From Devosia salina (GTDB lineage Bacteria > Pseudomonadota > Alphaproteobacteria > Rhizobiales > Devosiaceae): a stretch of DNA of 64,000 nt. Positions 10,025 through 18,566 of the stretch are shown in pieces; position 1 is the first letter of the stretch; each line of letters starts with the position of its first letter. The notes under the pieces are model-generated. The model was given only the letters and a program-made list of their open reading frames with translations. It had not been told where the DNA came from and did not search any database. Both the position numbers and the translations under genes were made by a program. The stretch lies in contig NZ_CP080590.1 of the NCBI RefSeq assembly GCF_019504385.1, forward strand, positions 1,530,001-1,594,000, in the 5' to 3' direction.

Positions 10025-10828
10025 ATGACGAGGGCTTCAATGACCTTTTTTGGCAGAAACAACATCCAGTTTAATGGATCGGGCGACCGTACGATGGTGT
10101 TCGCCCATGGCTTTGGCTGCGACCAAAACATGTGGCGATACGTGGAGCCGTCCTTCCGCGATCGATACCGGACCGTGCTTTTTGATCATGTCGGCGCTGG
10201 GCGGTCGGACCTGAACGCCTATGAGAGGGACAAATACGCCCCCCTCCAGGGTTATGCCTCTGACCTCGTCGAGATCGGTCGCGCGCTCGATCTAGACGAC
10301 GCCGTCTTCGTGGGCCACTCCGTCAGCGCCATGATCGGTGCCCTTGCGTCAATCGAGGCGCCCGGAATGTTCGGCAAGCTGGTAATGGTGGGTCCTTCTC
10401 CACGGTACATTGACAACGGCGACTACTACGGCGGCTTCAGTGCATCCCAGATTGAAGAGCTTCTGGCCTCGCTGTCCGACAATCATCTCGGGTGGTCGGC
10501 AGCGATGGCTCGGGCGATCATGGGCAATCCGGATCGTCCCGAGCTCGGCGAAGAGCTAATCAACTCGTTCTGCCGTACGGATCCCGAGATCGCCAAGCAG
10601 TTCGCCCGCGCGACCTTCACTTCTGACAACCGTGCCGACCTGAAGAAGGTCAGGGCCAAAACCCTGATCCTGCAAACCCGCGACGACATCATCGCGTCCG
10701 AGCGGGTCGGGGAATACGTCAACCGGGAAATCGAAGGCAGTCGCATCGCCTATCTCGATGCGTCTGGTCATTGCCCCAATTTGAGCTCGCCCGGCGCAGT
10801 AACAGCGGCCATGAATGAGTTCCTCTGA
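10025..10828 (+). CDS. RsbQ-like alpha/beta hydrolase
   Basis: Alpha/beta hydrolase of 267 residues related to RsbQ of the Bacillus energy-stress pathway and to plant KAI2/D14 receptors. Catalytic features are FAHGFGCDQNMW (oxyanion region), nucleophile Ser in VGHSVSAMIG, Asp in LILQTRDDIIA and His in DASGHCPNLSS. Such proteins are thought to generate or bind a small ligand read by a partner PAS domain. Here the 3' end overlaps by 14 nt a gene whose first domain is a PAS domain, the arrangement expected for an RsbQ-RsbP-type pair, with a histidine kinase in place of a phosphatase. The downstream partner is broken. Confidence 0.9.
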   Translation: MTRASMTFFGRNNIQFNGSGDRTMVFAHGFGCDQNMWRYVEPSFRDRYRTVLFDHVGAGRSDLNAYERDKYAPLQGYASDLVEIGRALDLDDAVFVGHSVSAMIGALASIEAPGMFGKLVMVGPSPRYIDNGDYYGGFSASQIEELLASLSDNHLGWSAAMARAIMGNPDRPELGEELINSFCRTDPEIAKQFARATFTSDNRADLKKVRAKTLILQTRDDIIASERVGEYVNREIEGSRIAYLDASGHCPNLSSPGAVTAAMNEFL

Positions 10829-11957
10829 TCAAACCGACAGCGATTTCCAGGATCTGTATGATCAGGCGCCATGCGGGTACTTGTCGCTCGGACCGGATGG
10901 CCGGATCGTTCGGGTCAACACAACCCTGTGCAGCTGGTTGGGCCAGACGCAGAATGAGCTGACCGGCAAGCGCCTGCGGGATCTGCTCAACGTCGCCGGC
11001 AGCATCTTTTACGAAACGCACTTTGCCCCACTGCTGCGCATGTAGGGCTTTTTTGAGGAGGTGGCGCTCCATCTGGTGAAAGCGGACGGCACCATTATGC
11101 CGGTGCTCGCCAATGCTGCCGAGCGCCGGTTTGACAATGTCGTGTTCACGCGCGTCACACTGTTCCGAGCCCCGCAAAGGCGACGGCATGAACGCGAACT
11201 TGCGGAGTCTCGTCGACAGCTTCAGGCTCAAGTCTCGGACGCAGCGAAGTTGCAGGCGTTGTCAGAAAGGAACGCCGAATTGCGCGAGCAGTTTATCGCT
11301 GTTCTCGGCCACGACCTTCGAAACCCGCTTGCAGGTCTGTCGGGCGGCATCAAGATGCTGGGGCAATCGCACACCGACCCCAAATCAGCGCGCATCTTGC
11401 GCCTCATGAACGAGAGCATCGCCCGCATGAGCGGGTTAACCGAGAACCTCATGGACTTTGCCCGTGGTCGGCTCGGTGGCGGTATAACCATACAAAAATC
11501 AACAGGAGAGCGGATCGAGCCTCTGCTGGCCCAGGTTGTGAACGAGATGAAGGCTGGTCATCCTGATCGCGACATCCAAATGGCGTTCGATTTGTCTCAG
11601 CCCGTGGACGTCGACCACGCGCGTCTGGCGCAGATGTTCTCCAACCTTCTCGGCAATGCAATCACTCATGGTTCCGAGGAGCAGCCTGTCGTCATAGAAG
11701 CCAAGATGGACGGCGGGGAGTTCGCGTTGTCGATTGCCAATGGTGGCGAGCCGATCCCGCAGCCGGCGTTGGACCGACTGTTCCAACCTTTCTACCGTGG
11801 AGAGGTGCGCCCGAGCGCCCAGGGCCTCGGTCTAGGGCTCTATATCGCCAACCAGATTGCTCAGGCCCATGGCGGTCGCATTGAAGTAGCGTCTGACAAG
11901 AATGAGACGAAGTTCGTTCTTCGGATGCCGATGGCCAAAGATTTTGGCAACTCCTAA
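10815..11957 (+). pseudogene. RsbP-like PAS histidine kinase interrupted by an in-frame TAG
   Basis: One reading frame encodes an N-terminal PAS domain (starting near DLYDQAPCGYLSL) and, after a TAG at 11043-11045, the rest of the PAS domain, a coiled linker, a HisKA domain with the phospho-acceptor His in VLGHDLRNPL and a HATPase domain with N box (SNLLGNAITHG) and GLGLGLYIANQ. Both halves are in the same frame with no indel. Changing TAG to CAG would restore the run LLRM-Q-GFFEEVALHLV, so a single C-to-T transition is the simplest explanation. The partner is the RsbQ-like gene just upstream. Reinitiation at GTG 11061 would give a kinase without a full PAS sensor. Alternatives are a sequencing error or amber readthrough. 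Confidence 0.85.
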
Positions 11958-12057
11958 GGGCGTAGTTATCTTGCTGCTGTTCGGCAATGCCGGCCCACAG
12001 TGCCATCTCCGAAATGGGTCGAGAGCCGAAGTCGGCAGGAAAGCACAAGAAGGTCGC

Positions 12058-12422
12058 TCACCCGGCCGACGGCACTACTCCGCCCTCCAGCAAGCCCACT
12101 TCGTTCCCCTCCAGGTCGTGAAATTGACAATAGCGAAGGAATTCAAAGCCTTCGACTTGAACAGCGTCGTCAAGCTCTACTCCAATGCTGCGTAGCCGTT
12201 CGATGTGCCGATCAAGATCAGCAATGCGGAGGTTAGTAACCGTCGATCCGGTCGCCTTGGGATTGTCGAGCACCTGAAACAACACGGACCCGGCCACATC
12301 CCACTCGCGGCAGCTGGGCATAGGCTCCCTGTACCATTTTCGTTCGAGTACCTTGCTCCACACTCCGATAGGCCCGAAAAGTCTCTGGCGTTGACGCTGA
12401 CGAAAACCTTGTCGATTTGCAT
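12058..12422 (-). pseudogene. VOC/glyoxalase-family protein, frameshifted
   Basis: The start at 12422 encodes MQIDKVFVSVNARDFSGLSE, the usual first strand of a small VOC-fold protein. After that the matching continuation (WSKVLERKW, SVLFQVLDNP, HDLEGNEVGLLEG) lies in another frame, ending at 12058. The switch falls at about 12358-12366, where reading GAGTGTGGAGC as GAGTGGTGGAGC would restore SEWWSK, so one G appears to be missing. The intact product would be about 121 residues. Function within the VOC superfamily (glyoxalase, bleomycin resistance and others) cannot be assigned. Confidence 0.78.
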
Positions 12423-12702
12423 TTAGGCGCCTCCGGTTCTGTCTTCCGATCGAAGAAAATGGCACGCGCTTCCTCGCGGTTCCTTGCCCTTCGGCCCAAA
12501 GTAACCCTAAGGGGCCACGGATCTCGACCCCCTTTCGTGATCGACATTAGGACGACTGCAGGGATGTCTGCTTGACACCGGCGTTCGTTGGGTCTCATCT
12601 GTCCGCACAGCAAGACCATATGCTGACAAGGATCCAATCGATCCGAAAACTCCTGCGCCAAATCTTCGATAGCATGGAATTGAGCTCGGGAGCAAATTTA
12701 CC

Positions 12703-13713
12703 ATGGCAAAGTCTGACCTCACTGGCAGTGTGATTCCGGCCCATCATCCCGATCCTCGTGACTGGCTTGCGGCCATCATCGATGGGTCAGACGATGCAAT
12801 TATCAGCAAGGATCTCTCGGGGCAGATTCAGAGTTGGAACCCAGGAGCCATGCGCATTTTCGGCTACGCAGCGGACGAGGTGATCGGAAAGCCGATTACC
12901 ATTCTGATCCCTGAAGACCGGCATGATGAAGAACCACGCATTCTTGCCAAAATAAGAAACGGCGAACGCGTTGATCACTTCGAAACGGTCCGAAGACGCA
13001 AGGACGGGTCAGCGGTCGATATCTCCCTGACCATCTCGCCCATCCGTGACGCATGGGGGGTTATCGTTGGTGCATCCAAGATTGCCCGCGATATCTCCGA
13101 ACGCCGCTTGGCCGAGCAAAGACAGCGCCTGCTCATTGGAGAGATGCAGCACCGGGTCAAGAACCTCTTCGCGGTGGCATCGTCCATCGTCTCACTCACC
13201 GCGCGACAAGAGGCAACAGCTGAGGCGCTGGCGACTACCATTCACGCCCGATTGTCGGCTCTCGCCCGCGCCCACGAACTGACGACGAGCGGCTGGTCGA
13301 CCGACATGGACGAGGGTGTCGGTGGCGACCTTTTGGCGATGATAGGGACCGTCCTGGCGCCCTATAGCGGTGGCAATCGCATCCGAGTAGAGGGCGACCA
13401 CATCATCATTAGCGGTCACGCCATCACAAATGTCGCGCTTCTGATTTACGAACTTGCCACCAACGCCGCCAAATATGGTGCATTGTCCACTGCAAATGGA
13501 AAGCTTGCAGTCCGCGTCCACGAAGCCGACGAATGCGTGCGGATCGATTGGGTAGAAAAAGGTAGCAAAACCTTGCCAAGCGAAAGTGCGTCGGGCTTCG
13601 GAAGCCAGTTGGCACGCAATCTGGCGTTGGCTCTGAATGCAACGATCAACCGCGAGTGGCAGCAAACGGGACTTTCGGTAGCGATCAGTCTTCCGCTGAA
13701 CCTCAAGGTCTGA
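12703..13713 (+). CDS. PAS-domain HWE-family sensor histidine kinase
   Basis: Cytoplasmic sensor kinase of 336 residues. An N-terminal PAS domain (about residues 15-140: AIISKDLSGQIQSWNPGA, then the PAC part ending ASKIARDISERR) precedes an HWE-type dimerisation region with EMQHRVKNLFAVASS, whose His is the phospho-acceptor. A catalytic domain follows with the N-box ELATNAAKYGAL and a W-x-E motif in RIDWVEKG. HWE kinases often signal to single-domain regulators or the general stress PhyR-EcfG system, and a single-domain regulator lies about 3 kb away. The preferred start ATG 12703 has GGGAG about 9 nt upstream. Confidence 0.9.
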   Translation: MAKSDLTGSVIPAHHPDPRDWLAAIIDGSDDAIISKDLSGQIQSWNPGAMRIFGYAADEVIGKPITILIPEDRHDEEPRILAKIRNGERVDHFETVRRRKDGSAVDISLTISPIRDAWGVIVGASKIARDISERRLAEQRQRLLIGEMQHRVKNLFAVASSIVSLTARQEATAEALATTIHARLSALARAHELTTSGWSTDMDEGVGGDLLAMIGTVLAPYSGGNRIRVEGDHIIISGHAITNVALLIYELATNAAKYGALSTANGKLAVRVHEADECVRIDWVEKGSKTLPSESASGFGSQLARNLALALNATINREWQQTGLSVAISLPLNLKV

Positions 13714-13737
13714 CAGTGCCCCGAATAAGGCGTTGGC

Positions 13738-13850
13738 ATGGTGGATTATGGGGCAGAAGGCTTCCATAACGCGCCGGACACGTGCGTCCCCATTCCTTCC
13801 GTTCCAACAGCGCGTCAACCGCCTTGCAGCGGTCTGTCCGCTTAGGATCG
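13738..13850 (+). repeat. Dispersed intergenic repeat, copy A
   Basis: The 48 bases from about 13752 (TGGGGCAGAAGGCTTCCATA and onward) match, with roughly 80 percent identity by eye, a stretch starting near 32890. Both copies also have an AGCGGTC(T/G)GTC block further downstream, as does the gap at 15246-15548. The copies are non-coding, on the same strand and shortly after a stop codon. No known element name is assigned. Confidence 0.5.
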
Positions 13851-13955
13851 TTCAATTCGGCAGTACCACCTCCCGACCGATAAAATTCTCAGCGAGATTT
13901 AAGCATATCTTGGTGCCTCTGGACGCAAGATTGCTGACCAGCTCTGAATTGTGTC

Positions 13956-15245
13956 ATGTGTTCCTCGAGTCCTCATACCTTAGATTTCGACGCCTTTGTG
14001 CATGGCGTTACGCGCGCCAGGCTTGGTGTTTGGGATTGGGATCTTGTCACCGGCGACTGCGTTTATTCTGATAGCTGGTACGCGATGCTGGGCTATGCGT
14101 CGGGGGAGCTACAACCGAGCAGTGAACTCTGGCTGGAATTGACGCACCCAGATGATCGCCAAAGAGCGATTGAGAGCGGCGAGCGCCACCTACGGGGCGA
14201 GACTACTGAAATCGAAACCGAGTTGCGTCTCAAGCGGAAGGACGGAACGTGGCTTTGGGCCCTTGATCGCGGCGGGATAATCGAGCGTGACGAACTAGGG
14301 CGACCAACGCGAATGATTGGCGTCCAAACCGACATAACCAAGCAAAAGGCCGCAGAACTCGATCTAGAGCGGGCAAACGAACGCTTTCGGCTCGCGCTCG
14401 ATGCGAGTGATGTCGGCGTATGGGAAGTCGATTTTGCCACCGAGACCAGTTACTGGGACAGCCGCACCCGAGAGATTTTCGGCCTTGGTGGTGATGGTGA
14501 AAGCCAGCCCTTGAATTCATGGCACGCCTACCTGCATCCGGACGACAAAGCATCGACGGAACATGCCCACGAAAACGTCGGTCTGGAGACTCAAGTCATC
14601 CGGTACCGTATTGTTCTGCCAAGCGCGCAGATCCGGCATGTGGAGACCTTCGCCAAATTAGTGCCGGTGCCAAATGGAGCCAACCGAGTGATCGGAACAA
14701 TTCGAGACGTCACGGTTGAGACCGATCAGCGAGCGGCACTACAATGGGCTGCAGATCATGACGGCCTCACTGGGCTTTTGAACAGGACAGCCTTCAAGCA
14801 GCGCCTTCGGGTCAGTCTCGCAGCCGCAGGCGCAAATCCTGTTTGCGTGCTGATTATCGATCTGGATCATTTCAAGGCCATAAACGATCAAGGCGGCCAT
14901 GCCGCTGGCGATCGGGCTTTATGTCAGACCGCGAACGTATTAAGGTGGGCTGTAGAAGGCGAGGATGTGGCGCGCCTGGGCGGCGATGAGTTTGCGGCTA
15001 TTGTGCAAGGCTCGGTCCAAGAAGCCGAGACACTTGCCAACGGCATCCGAAGATCAATTGAAGGGTTTGGAACTGACACAAAACTGAGCGCAAGTATAGG
15101 CGTAGCAGGCTCGTCACCTACCAATCGGTCTGCCAGCGCCCTCATCAAAAGTGCAGACCTTGCTTGTTACCAGGCGAAGCGTTCCGGCCGCAACCGGGTC
15201 GCAACAGCTGAAGGCGCAGTGCTCCGAGCCGAAGGACAAAGCTGA
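13956..15245 (+). CDS. PAS-PAS-GGDEF diguanylate cyclase
   Basis: Likely cyclic-di-GMP synthase of 429 residues with two PAS/PAC modules (about residues 15-135 and 140-260; GVWDWDLVTGD and GVWEVDFATET open them) and a C-terminal GGDEF domain. The domain shows DHDGLTGLLNR, DLDHFKAIND and an intact LGGDEF signature. The residues before the signature (VEGEDVAR) do not form an RxxD inhibitory site, so product feedback through a canonical I-site is not expected. No transmembrane segment is visible. It sits downstream of the HWE kinase, 242 bp away, and is probably transcribed on its own. Confidence 0.92.
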   Translation: MCSSSPHTLDFDAFVHGVTRARLGVWDWDLVTGDCVYSDSWYAMLGYASGELQPSSELWLELTHPDDRQRAIESGERHLRGETTEIETELRLKRKDGTWLWALDRGGIIERDELGRPTRMIGVQTDITKQKAAELDLERANERFRLALDASDVGVWEVDFATETSYWDSRTREIFGLGGDGESQPLNSWHAYLHPDDKASTEHAHENVGLETQVIRYRIVLPSAQIRHVETFAKLVPVPNGANRVIGTIRDVTVETDQRAALQWAADHDGLTGLLNRTAFKQRLRVSLAAAGANPVCVLIIDLDHFKAINDQGGHAAGDRALCQTANVLRWAVEGEDVARLGGDEFAAIVQGSVQEAETLANGIRRSIEGFGTDTKLSASIGVAGSSPTNRSASALIKSADLACYQAKRSGRNRVATAEGAVLRAEGQS

Positions 15246-15548
15246 CGGGTCTCGCGCCTCATCTAACGGGAAAAATGCGCCCCATTCCCGCCGTTCACGT
15301 AGTCTTGCAGATTCCCCGCAAGCGGTCGGTCTGCGTTATTTGGAGTTGGTCTGCATCGTGGATCAGGCGGCAGGCTGCACCTGCACCACTGACCGCTCAG
15401 GCGGATCGAACAACGCAACCAAAAATTCACCTACGCTCATAGTGTGATCGACTTAGGATGCATTGCGAGAATGAATTAGGCTTGGGTTAAAGGTGTAGGG
15501 CGCGAACTCGCTGCACAGATGCAGGCAGGAGCCTGTGGGAGGCAAGAA
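15246..15548. other. Non-coding gap before the FecR-domain gene
   Basis: About 300 bases with no convincing gene. Around 15270-15345 it contains GCGCCCCATTCCCGCC and AAGCGGTCGGTCTGCG, similar to the downstream halves of the dispersed repeat copies at 13738 and 32880. A strong ribosome site (GGGAGG) lies at the right end for the next gene. Confidence 0.5.
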
Positions 15549-16475
15549 ATGCGAGTTATCAAAACTATCCTCGTCGGCGCGTTGCTGTCGTCAATCAGTA
15601 TGTCAGTTCTCGCTCAGGATTGGGTCGCGGACCGCTTGAGGGGCAGTGTCCTTCAGTTAGAGGGCGGTGCTTGGGTGGCGCTAGATCGGGGGGACGTTAT
15701 TCCCAATGGGGGGAAGGTTCGAACGCTAGGGGACGGTCGAGCGGAGTTGGTGCGCGGTCAGGAACGCATCGCCCTAGGTTCCAACACGGAGGTTGCCGTT
15801 CGTGACGCTGCTGGTCAGAAGATGACCAGCGTCATTCAAACCATGGGCAGTGTCACTATTCAGGCCGAGCGACGAAACGTACAGCACTTTTCAGTGCAGA
15901 CGCCGGTGTTGGCGGCGGTGGTCAAAGGCACACAATTCACAGTGACCTATCGCAATGGGCAGGCCCGCGTTGATGTGCGCGAGGGCGTTGTCCAAGTTCA
16001 GGACAATAATCACAGCATGGTTGCCGACGTGACGCGCGGACAGACCGCCGCCGCGAGCCAAGCCACGCCTCTTGACGTCAGCGGGCCCGGCGCAGAGCGG
16101 GTAGTCTATCTCATCGAAGGTGAAGTCGTGCCCGCTGCAGCAAAGGATGCTGTTTTAAGCGGAGAACTCGAGCCTAAAGACGCGCTGGAGGCCGTCCAGT
16201 CGCGAGCCGTGGGCAACGCCAATCCAAATGCCAACGGTAAAAACCCGAACAATGACGATCGTACAAACAACGGGAACGGGAACGGCAACGGAGCCGGCAA
16301 CGGGAACGGCAACGGAGCCGGCAACGGGAACGGAAACGGGAACGGAGCCGGCAACGGAAGCGGGAACGGGAACGGGAACGGAAACGGAAACGGGAACGGG
16401 AACGGAGCCGGCAACGGAAGCGGGAACGGCAACAGCAACGGGAACGAGAAAGGTAATGGTAAGAATGACGACTAG
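15549..16475 (+). CDS. Exported FecR-domain protein with a long Gly-Asn repeat tail
   Basis: 308 residues. The ATG at 15549 has a GGGAGG ribosome site and opens a clear signal peptide (KTILVGALLSSISMSVLAQ). Residues about 25-170 form a FecR domain: DRGDVIPNGGKVRTLGDGRA, then TPVLAAVVKGTQFTVTYRNG and VDVREGVVQVQ. The C-terminal 90 or so residues are almost only Gly, Asn and a little Ala and Ser, acidic-tailed and probably disordered. FecR domains occur in anti-sigma factors and in exported proteins with LysM or autotransporter parts. There is no membrane anchor here, so a periplasmic or surface scaffold role is more likely than FecR-type signalling. No neighbour suggests a substrate. Confidence 0.85.
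   Translation: MRVIKTILVGALLSSISMSVLAQDWVADRLRGSVLQLEGGAWVALDRGDVIPNGGKVRTLGDGRAELVRGQERIALGSNTEVAVRDAAGQKMTSVIQTMGSVTIQAERRNVQHFSVQTPVLAAVVKGTQFTVTYRNGQARVDVREGVVQVQDNNHSMVADVTRGQTAAASQATPLDVSGPGAERVVYLIEGEVVPAAAKDAVLSGELEPKDALEAVQSRAVGNANPNANGKNPNNDDRTNNGNGNGNGAGNGNGNGAGNGNGNGNGAGNGSGNGNGNGNGNGNGNGAGNGSGNGNSNGNEKGNGKNDD
16264..16460 (+). repeat. Tandem GGNAAC-type hexamer array coding (Gly-Asn)n
   Basis: About 200 bases built of hexamers of the type GGGAAC, GGCAAC or GGAAAC, broken at intervals by GGAGCCGGCAAC or GGAAGCGGGAAC blocks, which gives a higher-order unit (GNGNGNGAGNG in protein). The array is in frame. Such arrays change length by slippage in units of six bases, which keeps the frame. 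Confidence 0.85.
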
Positions 16476-16612
16476 ATATTCAGTGATAGCCACTATAATT
16501 CGGTCATCCTACGCGCCTCTGCGAGCTGCCAAGACGGGCGCGGATCTAAGCCCTTGATGGATTGAAGTACACCGTTCAAGCTATGCACTGAATGTCCTGA
16601 TGGGATTCGCTG

Positions 16613-16936
16613 TTGTCCGAGCTGCGCGCCATCGTCAATATTCTGGCCATCGCCATGGTCATTCTCCTAGGCGCGGTGTCCGCTCACTCGGACGAATACG
16701 CGCACCCTCATGGCGCCGGCCGAACGCTAGTTGCGCAGAACTCTGTTGGCCCAGGCGCCTCGGAATCGCACCACGATAGTACAAGCCCTTCGGTGCACTG
16801 TGGCGTGCCTATTCTTGTGCCCTCGGCTGTCTGCGACTCCATGCAGCTCGAGGTCGTCTACGTGTCCTATTTCTCGCTCGAACTCGAGCGATCATTTGGC
16901 TTGGTGACTGAGATCCCACGCCCTCCGCGAGGCTGA
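16613..16936 (+). CDS. Small exported protein at the start of the copper island (DUF2946-like layout)
   Basis: 107 residues from a TTG start, with a hydrophobic N-terminal signal (IVNILAIAMVILLGAVSAHS), a His-containing middle (ESHHDSTSPSVHCG), two Cys and a C-terminal PRPPRG. The layout resembles the other small secreted protein of the island at 22859-23200, which also ends in a proline-rich stretch. Both are reminiscent of DUF2946-type periplasmic proteins seen beside copper genes. That assignment is weak and based on appearance only. It is 37 bp upstream of the cytochrome c' gene and probably in its operon. Confidence 0.6.
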   Translation: MSELRAIVNILAIAMVILLGAVSAHSDEYAHPHGAGRTLVAQNSVGPGASESHHDSTSPSVHCGVPILVPSAVCDSMQLEVVYVSYFSLELERSFGLVTEIPRPPRG

Positions 16937-16972
16937 ACCGCTCACCCCAGCGTTCAGCATCCGGAAAGAGAC

Positions 16973-17590
16973 ATGACATTTAAATTACCCAATCTCGGGG
17001 CGATTGCCTTTGGGACACTTCTGACCACCGCCGTTGCACTCGGTCATAATGGCGCAACTGGCATTGTTGCCGACCGCATGATGGGCATGATGATGCTCGG
17101 CCAACAGATGCAGATATTGGCGCCGTTGGCGGAAAGTCCAATGCAGACGGACCGTGCCGCTGTAGAACAGGCCGCAGCCATGATCCTCAGGCATGCGGGC
17201 GCGTCCATGACGGACCTATTCCCCGAAGGTAGCCTGGACACTCCCAGCGTGGCCCGACCGGAAATCTGGGAGCGATGGCAGGATTTCAGCCGGTTAGCCG
17301 GGGAACTCGAAAGTCTCGGCGCCGAATTGCGTGACGTTGCGAGAGATCCCGTCACCACGGGATCGGTCTCGCCCAGTGCGGAAAACCCTGCGCCTCGCCC
17401 CACAACTGAGTGGGAGGGGATGGATTTTGCCTGGCTGATGGGTCTGTCATCCAGGCCAGCTGCAACGGCCAATCATGAGGATGCGCAGGTACAAGCGGAA
17501 GCGGAAGAAGTCATTGGGCGGTCCGTTGGCGACATTTATGCCGATATTGCTCAGACCTGCGCGTCTTGCCATGCGTCGTTTAGGCGGTAG
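16973..17590 (+). CDS. Cytochrome c'-like periplasmic protein
   Basis: 205 residues with a hydrophobic N-terminus and one haem-binding CxxCH close to the C-terminus (CASCHASFRR), the position typical of the four-helix cytochrome c' family. The early sequence GIVADRMMGMMMLGQQM is Met-rich and typical of such helices. A variable Pro/Ser stretch interrupts the middle. It is followed 4 bp later by a dihaem cytochrome gene, so the two are probably co-expressed and may pass electrons between them. Placement upstream of the copper ATPases suggests a role in copper redox chemistry or oxidation stress, but this is inference. Confidence 0.85.
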   Translation: MTFKLPNLGAIAFGTLLTTAVALGHNGATGIVADRMMGMMMLGQQMQILAPLAESPMQTDRAAVEQAAAMILRHAGASMTDLFPEGSLDTPSVARPEIWERWQDFSRLAGELESLGAELRDVARDPVTTGSVSPSAENPAPRPTTEWEGMDFAWLMGLSSRPAATANHEDAQVQAEAEEVIGRSVGDIYADIAQTCASCHASFRR

Positions 17591-17594
17591 GGCC

Positions 17595-18482
17595 ATGAAC
17601 AGACTGCTTGTTGTTTTGGCATGTGCCGTAGCCCTGGCCTTTACGGCCGTGATCACTCTGCAACTCTGGCCGCTCGAAGCGAGCGTGCCTGCTGCAAATC
17701 TTGCCGGCAACCCCAAACGCGGTGCATATCTCGCCCGTCTTTCCGGTTGTATTACCTGCCACACTGCGCCCGAGGCCGCCGCCTTGTCCGGTGGAAGCCC
17801 ACTAACCTCGCGATTTGGCACTTTCTATCCGCCCAACATTACCCCTGACCCGGAGACCGGAATCGGAGCATGGACCTTTGCGCAGTTTGTTGCCGCAGTG
17901 CGGCAAGGCGTTTCACCGGCCGGCGAACCCTATTACCCAGCGTTTCCGTATGAGTTCTATGCCAGCCTGACTGATCAGGATCTTGCGGACCTGTGGTCCG
18001 CGATCCAGGCAACGCCTCCAGTTAGCCGGTCCGATCAACAACATGATGTCGGCTTTCCGTACAATATCAGAAACGGCCTTAAGATCTGGCGGTCGTTCTT
18101 CGAAAAGCCCCACGTCTATGCGGCACAGCCCGACCGCACCGCGGCCTGGAATCGTGGCCGCTATCTGGTTTTCGGTCCCGCGCACTGTGCTGCCTGTCAC
18201 ACGCCGCGCAATGTTATTGGCGGATTGCCTTCAGACATGACGCTTGCCGGCGACCCGAACATGCTGGACGGCGGGCAGTCACCCGCCTTGACCAGTTCCG
18301 ATCTCCGCGAGAAGGGGTACACCGTCGAAACGTTGGTCCGTGCTTTGAGAACGGGAATCGGTCCTGACGGCGATGCGTTTGGCGGCTCGATGGCAGAAGT
18401 GGTGCATGGCAGCACGGCCTACCTACTTGATCGCCACCTGCAGGACATGGCGACATACTTATTGGATACGGATGAACCCTGA
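17595..18482 (+). CDS. Dihaem c-type cytochrome
   Basis: 295 residues with an N-terminal membrane anchor or signal (LLVVLACAVALAFTAVITLQ) and two haem motifs, CITCH near residue 56 and CAACH near residue 203, each in a cytochrome c fold. The sequence RGAYLARLSGCITCHTAPEA followed by YPPNITPDPETGIG is typical of subunits of membrane dehydrogenases (gluconate and alcohol dehydrogenase type). No dehydrogenase subunit is adjacent, so its donor is unknown. The ATG at 17595 is preferred because the longer frame overlaps the previous gene with basic, unlikely sequence. Confidence 0.88.
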   Translation: MNRLLVVLACAVALAFTAVITLQLWPLEASVPAANLAGNPKRGAYLARLSGCITCHTAPEAAALSGGSPLTSRFGTFYPPNITPDPETGIGAWTFAQFVAAVRQGVSPAGEPYYPAFPYEFYASLTDQDLADLWSAIQATPPVSRSDQQHDVGFPYNIRNGLKIWRSFFEKPHVYAAQPDRTAAWNRGRYLVFGPAHCAACHTPRNVIGGLPSDMTLAGDPNMLDGGQSPALTSSDLREKGYTVETLVRALRTGIGPDGDAFGGSMAEVVHGSTAYLLDRHLQDMATYLLDTDEP

Positions 18483-18512
18483 TCTGCTCCCGAAGTCCAT
18501 GATGAATCTGGG

Positions 18513-18543
18513 TTGACCTTGCCACGGTAGGAAGGTGCAAGAT
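18513..18543 (+). promoter_or_regulatory. CueR-type promoter/operator upstream of the first copper ATPase
   Basis: TTGACC at 18513-18518 is separated by 19 bp from CAAGAT. The dyad ACCTTGCC...GGAAGGT fills the spacer (18516-18536). Overlong spacing with a dyad between -35 and -10 is the hallmark of MerR-family activation, and the half-sites match the known CueR box. ATG is 24 nt downstream of the -10. Confidence 0.85.
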
Positions 18544-18566
18544 TTCTGGCTCCCGGAGGTGCCACC

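Noticed and set aside
16264..16460. Gly-Asn repeats as RTX calcium-binding toxin repeats
   Set aside because: They lack the GGxGxDxUx nonapeptide with Asp and hydrophobic residues; only Gly, Asn, Ala and Ser occur.
16106..16493. Two reverse-strand frames opposite the Gly-Asn tail
   Set aside because: They are shadows of the hexamer repeats (Pro-Phe-Pro and Val-Pro-Val runs).
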